The notes under the pieces are model-generated. The model did not search any database, was not told where the DNA came from, and saw nothing but the letters and a program-made list of their open reading frames with translations. DNA of 38,639 bases from Lachnospiraceae bacterium (GTDB lineage: Bacteria > Bacillota > Clostridia > Lachnospirales > Lachnospiraceae), in the NCBI GenBank assembly GCA_015057425.1, contig SVEL01000020.1, positions 1 to 38,639 on the forward strand, in the 5' to 3' direction. A program made the translations under genes and the position numbers. Position 1 is the first letter of the stretch, and each line of letters starts with the position of its first letter. Positions 7,306 through 14,659 of this stretch are shown here, piece by piece.

Positions 7306-7854
7306 ATGAATCTTAATGGAATTACTTCTGCAGTAAATACGTACAGCTCGTACAACACAAAAACTGCAAAAAAGGAAGATGCAGCTAATACAAATGCGGC
7401 TACATCTGATGACAAAGGTGTTATTTATGAACCTTCAACTATCGACAGAAAAGCTATCGTAGCACAGATGAAGGCTGATGCTGAACAGCGTACAAGCCAG
7501 TTAAGATCTTTAGTTGAAGAACTTATGACAACACAGGCAGGCAAGGCAAATACATTAGCTGACTTATTCAGAAATCTTAAGCCTGATGCCGAAACTATTA
7601 AACAGGCTCAGGAAGATATCTCTGAAGATGGTTACTGGGGTGTTAAACAGACATCTGACCGTATCTTTGAATTTGCCAAAGCTTTGTCCGGTGGTGACCA
7701 GGATAAGATGGAAGATATGTTAAATGCTTTTAAAGAAGGCTTTAATCAGGCTACAAAAGCATGGGGCGAAAAGCTTCCTGATATCTGCGGCAACACATAT
7801 GATGCTGTTTTAGAAAAATTTGAAGCTTATAAAAATTCAGCTGTTGAAGCATAA
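7306..7854 (+). CDS. Conserved helical protein of unknown function under a motility-type promoter
   Basis: A 182-residue, soluble, acidic protein without signal peptide or membrane segments. The N-terminus 'MNLNGITSAVNTYSSYNTKT' is low in complexity and resembles the unstructured N-termini of flagellar-type or secreted-by-flagellum proteins; the middle (about 47-85) is helical and Q/K-rich; the C-terminal half holds 'YWGVKQTSDRIFEFAKALSG' and 'ATKAWGEKLPDICGNTYDAV', which I remember as a recurring pattern in uncharacterised Lachnospiraceae proteins. The GCCGATAT promoter, the two leader hairpins, a perfect GGAGG and a strong terminator point to a well-expressed single gene, probably in the sigma-D regulon. 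No function is claimed. Confidence 0.8.
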   Translation: MNLNGITSAVNTYSSYNTKTAKKEDAANTNAATSDDKGVIYEPSTIDRKAIVAQMKADAEQRTSQLRSLVEELMTTQAGKANTLADLFRNLKPDAETIKQAQEDISEDGYWGVKQTSDRIFEFAKALSGGDQDKMEDMLNAFKEGFNQATKAWGEKLPDICGNTYDAVLEKFEAYKNSAVEA

Positions 7855-7923
7855 AGTTTTAACTAAAGCTTAGAGTCCCGGCGCGGACTATGTTATTTCG
7901 GTGTTCATTGAATTAACATATCG

Positions 7924-7975
7924 TCCCGGTACATTAGGAACTACCCTCCTAATGTGCCGGGATTTCTATTTCTAT
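7924..7975 (+). terminator. Intrinsic terminator of the 7306 gene
   Basis: 16-bp stem TCCCGGTACATTAGGA / TCCTAATGTGCCGGGA (one G-T pair), 7924-7962, followed by TTTCTATTTCT. It may also stop the converging sipL transcript, although a T run is lacking on that side. Confidence 0.85.
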
Positions 7976-8020
7976 TACCTTATTGTTTTGATTCTGCCGT
8001 ACACCTTCTTTCGTGCAGCT

Positions 8021-9586
8021 TTACACCTTTTTTACCACTATAAGCATATCTCCCGGATTAATCACATCTGACTTTAACTCATTTACACTTTTTATGTATT
8101 CCACTGTCGTATGATGCATTTTTGCAATGTCCCACAAGCTTTCCCCTTCTTTTACCATATGACCTACAATACTTGGCATAGCCATTATCTTCTTTTTATC
8201 CGGCTCTTCTTCCACAATATCTTCTATGATATTGCCTAAGGTCCTGTCAAATGCAAGACATTCAAATATCAGATTTCCACGTACTTCAACTTCGCTTTCG
8301 CCGGACATAGATGCTGACAAGGAAACGGGACAGGCAAGTATTTTATTTTCTGTACTTTCCTTAATACCCGGTATCTCTATTGTATACTCGTACGGTATTT
8401 TTCCTGTTGCTCCTCCAAACGGATAAATATCATTGTCTGTAAGATATATAAGATTTACAAGCACATATCCTGTCACCATTATTCCTTCTTTGGTTGTTTC
8501 CTTTGTTTTAATATGGTTCTCGCCCTCACAGAAGCATATCTGCAAAATACCAATTCCGTCATTTTCCATATTAAACTTGTGTGATATCTTCGACTTTGCT
8601 ACATTCTTCATAAGGATTCTACTGTAATCAACAGGCCTGTATATAGGATTAAGCTGCTTTTCAAGACTGTACACATCTGCAAGATATTCTATTTCCTCTT
8701 CTCTGTACATATGTATGTTCATGGTCAAAACACCGTCAATCCCTATAATACGGGGTTCTCCGTCATAATCATTGCGGACTTCTATAACCAAATCCTTCAA
8801 CTTATAGTCAATATCGGGAATCATATCATCGTTACAGCCATCAACCGGTACATTTCCGCTAAAGGCAAATGAATTTTCACACCATTGGCAAGGCACGCCG
8901 TCTTCTGCAGGCTTATAAATCACAAAAATTTTCAGTTCACCGCTTACTGCCACTCCGTTCTTTATCGGACGGAATATAACATCATTTACTTTACCGTATT
9001 TCCAAAGAATTTCTCCTATATTCGGCAGCTTGCTTCCTATCTCCATATCTTCTTTTATTCTGAAAATATCGTTCTTTAGGCATGCTACCTGAGATATTTT
9101 TTCTTTTTTCTTTAACATAGAAACCTTACTGTTTTCCACGTCTGTGGCTGTATCTATATCATAAAGTTCATCCTTTGTTACATTCATCTTAACTATTGCT
9201 TTTACGCTTATTTTTCTTGTGTTTATGATACCTATGAGCATATTTTCTATAATGCATTCTACATTGAGTCCGCTCTCACTTATGATCATTCCGTCAATTG
9301 AATCATCACAGTTAATTCTTTCATCAAAAACAATTCCACCCTTCATGCTACCAAGCCCATCCGCATCAGCTGCACCATAAAGTACTCTAAATTCAAGAGT
9401 ACCCCGAACATTCAGTTTACCATCATTGTACGAAATTGCTTCTATTCGCACATCACCGTCTTTGGCGATAATTTTCTCTACATCCGGCTTTATATCCGGA
9501 ACAATAAAATCATCATCCAGTGTCAACTGAGTCGATGCAATATTTATTACTTTGTTCATATGAACATTTTTCTTTAACAGTTTCAT
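8021..9586 (-). CDS. sipL: SipL-like spore coat morphogenetic protein (DUF3794/SPOCS repeats plus LysM)
   Basis: A 521-residue protein with repeated DUF3794 (SPOCS) domains, the first at about 10-140 ('DDDFIVPDIKPDVEKIIAKD' is the family signature), a second at about 160-290 and a third at about 320-450. A LysM domain closes the protein (about 470-521: 'HMVKEGESLWDIAKMHHTTV'). In Clostridioides difficile SipL has this architecture and binds SpoIVA through its LysM domain to build the spore coat on the mother-cell side. ATG 9586 has GGGAAGG upstream. It lies 24 bp after the PrcB-like lipoprotein gene and could belong to the metG-tatD-rsmA transcript or have its own sporulation promoter. Confidence 0.88.
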   Translation of the reverse strand: MKLLKKNVHMNKVINIASTQLTLDDDFIVPDIKPDVEKIIAKDGDVRIEAISYNDGKLNVRGTLEFRVLYGAADADGLGSMKGGIVFDERINCDDSIDGMIISESGLNVECIIENMLIGIINTRKISVKAIVKMNVTKDELYDIDTATDVENSKVSMLKKKEKISQVACLKNDIFRIKEDMEIGSKLPNIGEILWKYGKVNDVIFRPIKNGVAVSGELKIFVIYKPAEDGVPCQWCENSFAFSGNVPVDGCNDDMIPDIDYKLKDLVIEVRNDYDGEPRIIGIDGVLTMNIHMYREEEIEYLADVYSLEKQLNPIYRPVDYSRILMKNVAKSKISHKFNMENDGIGILQICFCEGENHIKTKETTKEGIMVTGYVLVNLIYLTDNDIYPFGGATGKIPYEYTIEIPGIKESTENKILACPVSLSASMSGESEVEVRGNLIFECLAFDRTLGNIIEDIVEEEPDKKKIMAMPSIVGHMVKEGESLWDIAKMHHTTVEYIKSVNELKSDVINPGDMLIVVKKV

Positions 9587-9610
9587 AGTTAACCTTCCCT
9601 TTCAATATAA

Positions 9611-10054
9611 TTATTTAAATACTACCGGTTTTTCCGTATACTCAATCTTTAATACTATGTACGGATATGTAATTGTTTCCGACACATTTTCCCTTTTATC
9701 AGGTCCTATGAGCCAAGTCCGTATATTTACAACATTTTTCGTTTCATACAGTTCCTTCACGGTAATGCTGTATCCTGTTGTGGGCTGTGCACCATAACAC
9801 ACAACAATATAGAGATTTTCCTTATCTGAAAATGTCTTTCGCATAACCTTTTCCTTTGACTGGTCTATGATTTCCATTAATTCTTCAGGAATATCTTTCT
9901 CCGGAACAACGGTAAAATCAATATCCCGAAGTTTTTCCTCCTTCTTATTTCCGTTGCTGCAAGCCGTGAGCACCAACATAGCTACACCAATCATTATGAC
10001 TGCTTTTCTAAAATTATGCCGGATTGTTACTATTCCCAAAAAAATGCCACCCAA
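9611..10054 (-). CDS. PrcB-like lipoprotein
   Basis: A small lipoprotein: hydrophobic signal segment followed by the lipobox 'LVLTAC' (cysteine near residue 32), a short polar linker, and a C-terminal domain (about 80-147) reading 'LYIVVCYGAQPTTGYSITV...TYPYIVLKIEY', which fits the PrcB_C domain first seen in a Treponema protease complex. Its role here is unknown. The start is uncertain: the frame begins with TTG 10054, with a weak ribosome binding site; a second TTG at 10039 and an ATG near 9994 are also possible, the last leaving a shorter signal peptide. It sits between rsmA (52 bp) and sipL on the same strand. Confidence 0.75.
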   Translation of the reverse strand: MGGIFLGIVTIRHNFRKAVIMIGVAMLVLTACSNGNKKEEKLRDIDFTVVPEKDIPEELMEIIDQSKEKVMRKTFSDKENLYIVVCYGAQPTTGYSITVKELYETKNVVNIRTWLIGPDKRENVSETITYPYIVLKIEYTEKPVVFK

Positions 10055-10106
10055 ATCATCTTTATATAAGATACTCTTTGGATGGCAAATGTATTACATT
10101 TATTTT

Positions 10107-10970
10107 TTATTTACTGAAAATATTTGCAAGTTCTGCAAACTGCTCTAACGTAAGAGCCTCACCTCTGATAGTAGGTGATACTCCGAGGCTTTCTATTGCC
10201 TCATCTATCTGTTCCTTTGAAAATGAAAGCTCCGAAGAATTGGAAAGACTATTCTTTAATGTCTTTCGTCTCTGATTAAATGCGGCTCTGATTAACTTAA
10301 ACATAAGTCTTTCATCCTTAACTTCTACAGGGCACTTTTCATGTCTTGTAAGTCTGATGACTGCACTTCCTACATTTGGTCGCGGCATAAAGCAATTAGG
10401 CGGAACATTTGCAACAATCTCCGGTTTTGCATAATACTGCACTGCAAGTGACAATGCACCATAATCTTTCGTTCCGGGACCTACCTGCATCCTGTCTGCA
10501 ACTTCCTTCTGTACCATAATAGTGATACTTTCTATAGGTACTTTACTTTCAAACAGGCCCATAATTATAGGCGTAGTGATGTAATATGGAAGATTTGCTA
10601 CTACTTTTATAGGCTTTCCGCCATTTTCCTCTTCTACCAGCTTGTTAATATCAAGCTTCAAAATGTCTTCATTAATCACGCGGACATTATCATATTCCGC
10701 CAATGTATCATTTTCAAGAATCGGAATCAGGGCTTTGTCTATCTCTACAGCTATAACTTTTCTTGCATTTTCGCACAGGTACTGTGTCATTGTTCCGATT
10801 CCCGGACCAACCTCAAGTATCATATCTTCCTTGGTTATCCCTGCTGAACTGATGATTTTTTCCAAAACGTGCGTGTCTATAAGAAAGTTCTGTCCATACT
10901 TTTTCTGAAAAACAAAGTTATACTTTTGGAGAATTTCTATTGTATTTTTAGGTATTCCCAGTGTCGCCAT
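10107..10970 (-). CDS. rsmA: 16S rRNA dimethyladenosine transferase (RsmA/KsgA)
   Basis: A 287-residue class I SAM-dependent methyltransferase that dimethylates A1518 and A1519 in helix 45 of 16S rRNA. Motifs: 'KKYGQNFLIDTHVLEKI' at the N-terminus, the SAM loop 'ILEVGPGIGTMTQYL', acidic 'VIAVEID', catalytic 'NLPYYITTPI', and 'FMPRPNVGSAVIRL'. I chose ATG 10970, two bases past the tatD stop, because the product then begins 'MATLGIPKNTIEILQKYNF' like homologues; the longer frame to 11012 lies inside tatD. It is tightly coupled to tatD and metG, a gene order common in Firmicutes. Confidence 0.96.
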   Translation of the reverse strand: MATLGIPKNTIEILQKYNFVFQKKYGQNFLIDTHVLEKIISSAGITKEDMILEVGPGIGTMTQYLCENARKVIAVEIDKALIPILENDTLAEYDNVRVINEDILKLDINKLVEEENGGKPIKVVANLPYYITTPIIMGLFESKVPIESITIMVQKEVADRMQVGPGTKDYGALSLAVQYYAKPEIVANVPPNCFMPRPNVGSAVIRLTRHEKCPVEVKDERLMFKLIRAAFNQRRKTLKNSLSNSSELSFSKEQIDEAIESLGVSPTIRGEALTLEQFAELANIFSK

Positions 10971-10971
10971 A

Positions 10972-11751
10972 CTATTCTTCATTCCTTTCAAGTCCGTAGA
11001 CTTTCTTAGCATTTGCTTCGGTTACTTTGATGACCTCTTCTGTGGTCATTCCTTTAATCTTTGCTATCTCTTCCACTACATACTTAAGATTTATTGATGT
11101 ATTTCTGTGACCTCTGTGTGGTTCGGGAGCAAGATACGGTGCATCTGTTTCCACAACTATTTTATCTATAGGAACTTTTTCCACAACTTCTTTTAACTTA
11201 CGTGAATTTTTAAAGGTTACTACTCCGCCTACACCAATATAAAATCCCATTTTGACATACTCGAGAGCCATTTCACTGCTATAAGAATAACAATGAATAA
11301 TTCCGCCGATTTCTTCAGCATGATTTTCCTTCATTATCTTCATAGTGTCCTCGGCTGCGTCCCTCGAATGGATATTGACCGGCAGTTTTAATTCTCTTGC
11401 AAGTTCAAGCTGCTTAACAAACCACTTCTTCTGTATCTCCCTGTCCGGCTCATCCCAATAATAATCAAGACCTATTTCACCAATAGCTACCACCTTTGGT
11501 TCCTTCGCGTACTGTCTGAGATTATTAAACTTATCTTCATCAAGCCCGGCAGTTTCCGTAGGATGTACACCTATTGCACCATATACAAAAGGAAACTGTC
11601 TTGTATATTTTAAGGTGGTGAGACAGCTTTCATACGTAGCGGAAACATTTACTATGTTTCCTACACCATTTTCCTTCATTGAAGAAAAAAGCTGCTCTCT
11701 GTCTTCATCAAATCTTTCATCATCATAATGAGCATGTGTATCAAAAATCAT
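10972..11751 (-). CDS. tatD: TatD-family metal-dependent DNase
   Basis: A 259-residue TIM-barrel hydrolase. Metal ligands are visible in 'FDTHAHYDD' (HxH), 'VAIGEIGLDYYWDEPDREIQ' (Glu), 'PVNIHSRDA' (His), 'GIIHCYSYS' (His) and 'VVETDAPYLAPEPHRG' (Asp). Family members are 3'-5' exonucleases or deoxyribonucleases linked to DNA repair or turnover. ATG 11751 has AAGGAG at 5-nt spacing, and only 14 bp separate it from the metG stop, so it is in the metG operon under the Met T-box. Confidence 0.95.
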   Translation of the reverse strand: MIFDTHAHYDDERFDEDREQLFSSMKENGVGNIVNVSATYESCLTTLKYTRQFPFVYGAIGVHPTETAGLDEDKFNNLRQYAKEPKVVAIGEIGLDYYWDEPDREIQKKWFVKQLELARELKLPVNIHSRDAAEDTMKIMKENHAEEIGGIIHCYSYSSEMALEYVKMGFYIGVGGVVTFKNSRKLKEVVEKVPIDKIVVETDAPYLAPEPHRGHRNTSINLKYVVEEIAKIKGMTTEEVIKVTEANAKKVYGLERNEE

Positions 11752-11765
11752 AATGTCTCCTTATA

Positions 11766-13715
11766 TTAGCATATCTCAGAACCTGATATCATATCTTTAT
11801 CAAGTGTAAGCACTGAAAGATTTCCTTCGTCATCACTTGCTGCAAGAATCATACCTTCTGAAAGCATACCGCAAAGTGTAACCGGCTTTAAGTTAGTTAC
11901 TACAGCAACTTTCTTTCCTACCATTTCTTCCGGCTTGTAGTATTTTGCAATACCTGAAACTATCTGTCTTACTTCATTGCCTATTCTAATCTGAGAAACT
12001 AAAAGTTTCTTAGCTCCTTTTACATTTTCACATTTAAGAACTTCACCTACCTGAAGCTGAACCTTATCAAATTCATCAATAGTGATTTCTGCCTTTTTCT
12101 CTACTTCAGGATATTTAACTTCTTCTACAACCGGTGCATTCTTTGCCTGCATCTCTTCAACCTTTGCCATAACTTCATTAATATCAAGTCTTGCAAATAA
12201 GATTTCAGGCTTTTCTGTTACCTTTGTACCTGTTGGATACTTGCCAAATGTATCAAGTTCATCAAAAGTTCTTGCAGGAGCGTTTAACTGACCGAGAATC
12301 TTAGCTGATGTTTCAGGCATAAATGGTTCCAAAAGTGTAGCTCCGATACAGATACTTTCAACAAGGTTATAAAGAACAGTTTCAAGTCTTTCCTGACTAT
12401 TCTCGTCCTTTGCAAGTGCCCAAGGCATTGTTTCATCTATATACTTATTGCAACGTTTGAACAATGTAAAGATTTCTGACATTGCATCTGCAACTCTTAA
12501 GCTTTCCATCTTTGCACTTACCTTAGCCTTTGTACCAAGTACAACAGCTTTAAGGTCGTTATCTACATCTTCGTTAACTTCCTTGTTGTTTACAACGCCA
12601 CCGAAGTATTTATTGGACATAGAAATTGTTCTGTTAACAAGATTGCCCAATGTATTGGCAAGCTCTGAATTCATTCTTTCTACCAATAATTCCCATGTAA
12701 TTACACCATCATTATCAAATGGCATTTCATGAAGAACAAAATATCTTACCGCATCTACGCCGAAGAAATCTACAAGGTCGTCAGCATAAATAACATTTCC
12801 TTTTGACTTACTCATCTTACCGTCACCCTGTAATAACCATGGATGTCCGAATATCTGCTTTGGAAGTGGTAAATCAAGTGCCATAAGCATAATTGGCCAG
12901 TAAATTGTATGGAATCTTAAGATATCCTTGCCGATAAGGTGAAGGTCTGCAGGCCAGTATTTCTTAAAGTTATCAGCACTGTCGCCATCAAGGTCATATC
13001 CGAGACCTGTAATATAGTTTGATAATGCATCAATCCATACATAGATTACGTGCTTGTCATCAAATGTTACAGGAATACCCCATTTAAATGATGTTCTTGA
13101 TACACATAAATCCTGAAGACCTGCCTTGATGAAGTTGTTCATCATTTCATTCTTTCTTGATTCAGGCTGAATAAATTCCGGATGATCTTCAATATGCTTA
13201 ATTAATCTGTCTGTGTATTTACTTAACTTAAGGAAATATGCTTCTTCCTTTGCAGGTGATACTTCTCTGCCGCAGTCAGGACATTTACCGTCTACAAGCT
13301 GTGACTGTGTAAAGAAAGATTCACAAGGTGTACAATACATTCCTTCGTAATGTCCCTTATAAATATCTCCCTGATCATATAACTTCTTAAAGATTTTCTG
13401 AACCTGTTTTTCATGATATTCATCAGTTGTTCGTATAAACTTATCGTAAGATGTGTTCATTAAATCCCATATTCTCTGAATATCTCCGGCTACGTTATCA
13501 ACAAATGCCTTTGGTGTAATACCTGCTGCCTCAGCCTTTAACTCGATTTTCTGTCCGTGTTCATCTGTTCCTGTCTGGAAAAACACATCATATCCTTCCA
13601 TTTTTTTGTATCTTGCAATACTGTCAGCAAGCACTATCTCGTATGTATTTCCGATATGTGGCTTACCTGATGTGTATGCAATAGCTGTTGTAATGTAATA
13701 TGGTTTTTTACTCAT
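11766..13715 (-). CDS. metG: Methionyl-tRNA synthetase
   Basis: A 649-residue class I synthetase that charges tRNA-Met and initiator tRNA. It shows 'YTSGKPHIGNTYE' (HIGH motif as HIGN), zinc-knuckle cysteines 'CTPCESF...CPDCGRE' (about residues 125-150), 'GDGKMSKSKGNVI' (KMSKS), and a C-terminal Trbp111-type tRNA-binding OB domain (about 545-649, 'VQLQVGEVLKCENVKGAKKL...SGIAKYY'). The frame extends to a GTG at 13739 inside the structured repeat; ATG 13715 with AAAGGAAG at 7-8 nt is the real start. Expression is controlled by the T-box at 14063-14337; copy B of the repeat lies between T-box and start. Confidence 0.97.
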   Translation of the reverse strand: MSKKPYYITTAIAYTSGKPHIGNTYEIVLADSIARYKKMEGYDVFFQTGTDEHGQKIELKAEAAGITPKAFVDNVAGDIQRIWDLMNTSYDKFIRTTDEYHEKQVQKIFKKLYDQGDIYKGHYEGMYCTPCESFFTQSQLVDGKCPDCGREVSPAKEEAYFLKLSKYTDRLIKHIEDHPEFIQPESRKNEMMNNFIKAGLQDLCVSRTSFKWGIPVTFDDKHVIYVWIDALSNYITGLGYDLDGDSADNFKKYWPADLHLIGKDILRFHTIYWPIMLMALDLPLPKQIFGHPWLLQGDGKMSKSKGNVIYADDLVDFFGVDAVRYFVLHEMPFDNDGVITWELLVERMNSELANTLGNLVNRTISMSNKYFGGVVNNKEVNEDVDNDLKAVVLGTKAKVSAKMESLRVADAMSEIFTLFKRCNKYIDETMPWALAKDENSQERLETVLYNLVESICIGATLLEPFMPETSAKILGQLNAPARTFDELDTFGKYPTGTKVTEKPEILFARLDINEVMAKVEEMQAKNAPVVEEVKYPEVEKKAEITIDEFDKVQLQVGEVLKCENVKGAKKLLVSQIRIGNEVRQIVSGIAKYYKPEEMVGKKVAVVTNLKPVTLCGMLSEGMILAASDDEGNLSVLTLDKDMISGSEIC

Positions 13716-13735
13716 TTTTCTACTTCCTTTCTTTC

Positions 13736-14060
13736 GCACTCTGTGCTTCGTTCCTCATTTTCTACGCTCGACGTTTTACTTTTCTTTCTTTTATGAAACC
13801 GGATGCTTCGTTTCTTCAAAACTCTCGCATCCGGAAAATTCGGAACTTTCGCACTCTGTGCTTCGTTCCTCATTTTCTACGCTCAACGTTTTGCTTTTCT
13901 TTCTTTTATGAAACCGGATGCTTCGTTTCTTCAAAACTCTCGCATCCGGAAAATTCGGAACTTTCGCACTCTGTGCTTCGTTCCTCATTTTCTACGCTCG
14001 CCAAATATAAGCAATTTTATGCAAGCATATAATTGCTTATACTTGGCTCGCTGTTTCATA
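13736..14060 (-). repeat. Structured repeat element, copy B (between metG T-box terminator and metG ribosome binding site)
   Basis: Same element as at 5451-5665. On the minus strand it opens with hairpin H3 (14047-14000; GCCAAGTATAAGCAATT paired with AATTGCTTATATTTGGC, apex TATG-CTTG-CATA), followed by two tandem H1-H2 units of exactly 115 bp (13966-13851 and 13850-13736, 2 mismatches between them) and a truncated H1 whose GTGC runs into the metG Shine-Dalgarno. H1 is GGAAC-GAA-GCAC-AGA-GTGC-GAAA-GTTCC; H2 has an 8-bp stem CCGGATGC/GCATCCGG with an inner GTTT-TGAAG-AAAC hairpin. The CTTG loop is stable as RNA only when read on this strand. Confidence 0.8.
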
Positions 14061-14062
14061 AA

Positions 14063-14094
14063 AATAAAGCTCCCGCCTTTTTAAAGACGAGAGC
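14063..14094 (-). terminator. Regulated terminator of the metG T-box
   Basis: GCTCTCGTCTTT / AAGGCGGGAGC stem (with G-T pairs) followed by TTTATTTTT on the minus strand; its 5' strand overlaps the T-box antiterminator, as expected. Confidence 0.9.
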
Positions 14095-14337
14095 CGAGCT
14101 TCGTGATACCACTTTAAATTCAATAATACTTCACAATATTATCCTCTGAGACTGCATCTACAGTCCTGTACTATAACGGGTACTACCGTCGTAGCCTAAG
14201 CATATGCCTCAGTACGCAACTCCAAGACCATGTTCAATACATTCTTTGTGGCTTCCTTTCACCTTACGAAGCTCTCTTTGCACCTGCCCTGTACCTACTC
14301 TTCTCTTCACTGTCTTTATGATGTTAAGTTTTTCCTG
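14063..14337 (-). promoter_or_regulatory. T-box riboswitch of metG (methionine specifier)
   Basis: On the minus strand a Stem I region with 'AGTGAAGAGAAGAGTA' (GA motif), 'GGTGAAAGGAAGCC', and a specifier loop containing GAAC-ATG-GTC; the AUG specifier is at 14231-14229 and pairs with the tRNA-Met anticodon. The T-box sequence AAGTGGTATCACGAAGC (about 14113-14097) offers UGGU for the ACCA end of uncharged tRNA. It is followed by the regulated terminator. Uncharged tRNA-Met should stabilise the antiterminator and allow metG-tatD-rsmA transcription. Confidence 0.93.
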
Positions 14338-14343
14338 TTTCTA

Positions 14344-14372
14344 ATCTTATTATCTCTCAAGTTTTTTGTCAA
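14344..14372 (-). promoter_or_regulatory. Sigma-A promoter of the metG T-box transcript
   Basis: TTGACA (14372-14367), 17-nt spacer, TAAGAT (14349-14344), giving a start near 14337 at the foot of Stem I. Confidence 0.75.
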
Positions 14373-14389
14373 GCACTTTTATCTTCTAT

Positions 14390-14659
14390 TTGCGGGAGTA
14401 CTGGCTTCGGATTAGGCATACTTTCTGTAACACTTCAGCCGGTGGTTTTAGCGGTAGGCGAAATCCACTGCTTACGAAGACCCGAATCTTGTATAAAGAA
14501 ATTCGGGCACGAGGCCACACCCGAGTGGCACAGAATTTCGACTACAAGATTCGCTGTCGTAGTTGGCAGTTAGTTTGCCGGACGCGTTACCGGCGTTACA
14601 GAAAGTATGCCTAAGCCGAAGTCAGTACTCCCGCAAGTCAAGGCCACCGGTGGTTTTAG
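14390..14659. repeat. GC-richer element with 42-bp inverted arms and nested inverted repeats (type unknown)
   Basis: Arms 14390-14431 and 14595-14636 are inverted copies (40 of 42 positions; first 20 bases TTGCGGGAGTACTGGCTTCG). Nested inside are an 11-bp pair CGAATCTTGTA/TACAAGATTCG (14483-14493, 14543-14553), a 7-bp pair GAAATTC/GAATTTC (14498-14504, 14533-14539), a central hairpin GCCAC-ACCCGA-GTGGC (14514-14529), and GCCGG-N8-CCGGC (14577-14594). A 13-bp direct repeat CCGGTGGTTTTAG stands at 14439-14451 and 14647-14659; the second copy contains the stop codon of the gene at 14656. The base composition is clearly richer in GC than the flanks. It lacks a T run, so it is not a simple terminator, and no protein is evident in it. 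Confidence 0.7.

Noticed and set aside
13791..13988. Small reading frames in the structured repeat (starting 'MRNEAQSA' on the minus strand; similar frame in copy A).
   Set aside because: Differences between the copies are mostly amino-acid changing while base pairing is kept, and no ribosome binding site precedes them; the selected feature looks like structure, not peptide.
13736..14060. Tandem 115-bp units taken as a CRISPR array or minisatellite.
   Set aside because: Units are far longer than CRISPR repeats, there are no variable spacers and no cas genes; the ordered hairpins and the second locus argue for a structured element.
14366..14614. Plus-strand reading frame through the inverted-arm element.
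   Set aside because: It has no ribosome binding site, follows the inverted repeat arms, and its composition reflects the element; no protein-like character.
14390..14636. The long inverted arms as a transcription terminator of the gene at 14656 or of another transcript.
   Set aside because: The arms are separated by 163 nt, and neither side is followed by a T run.
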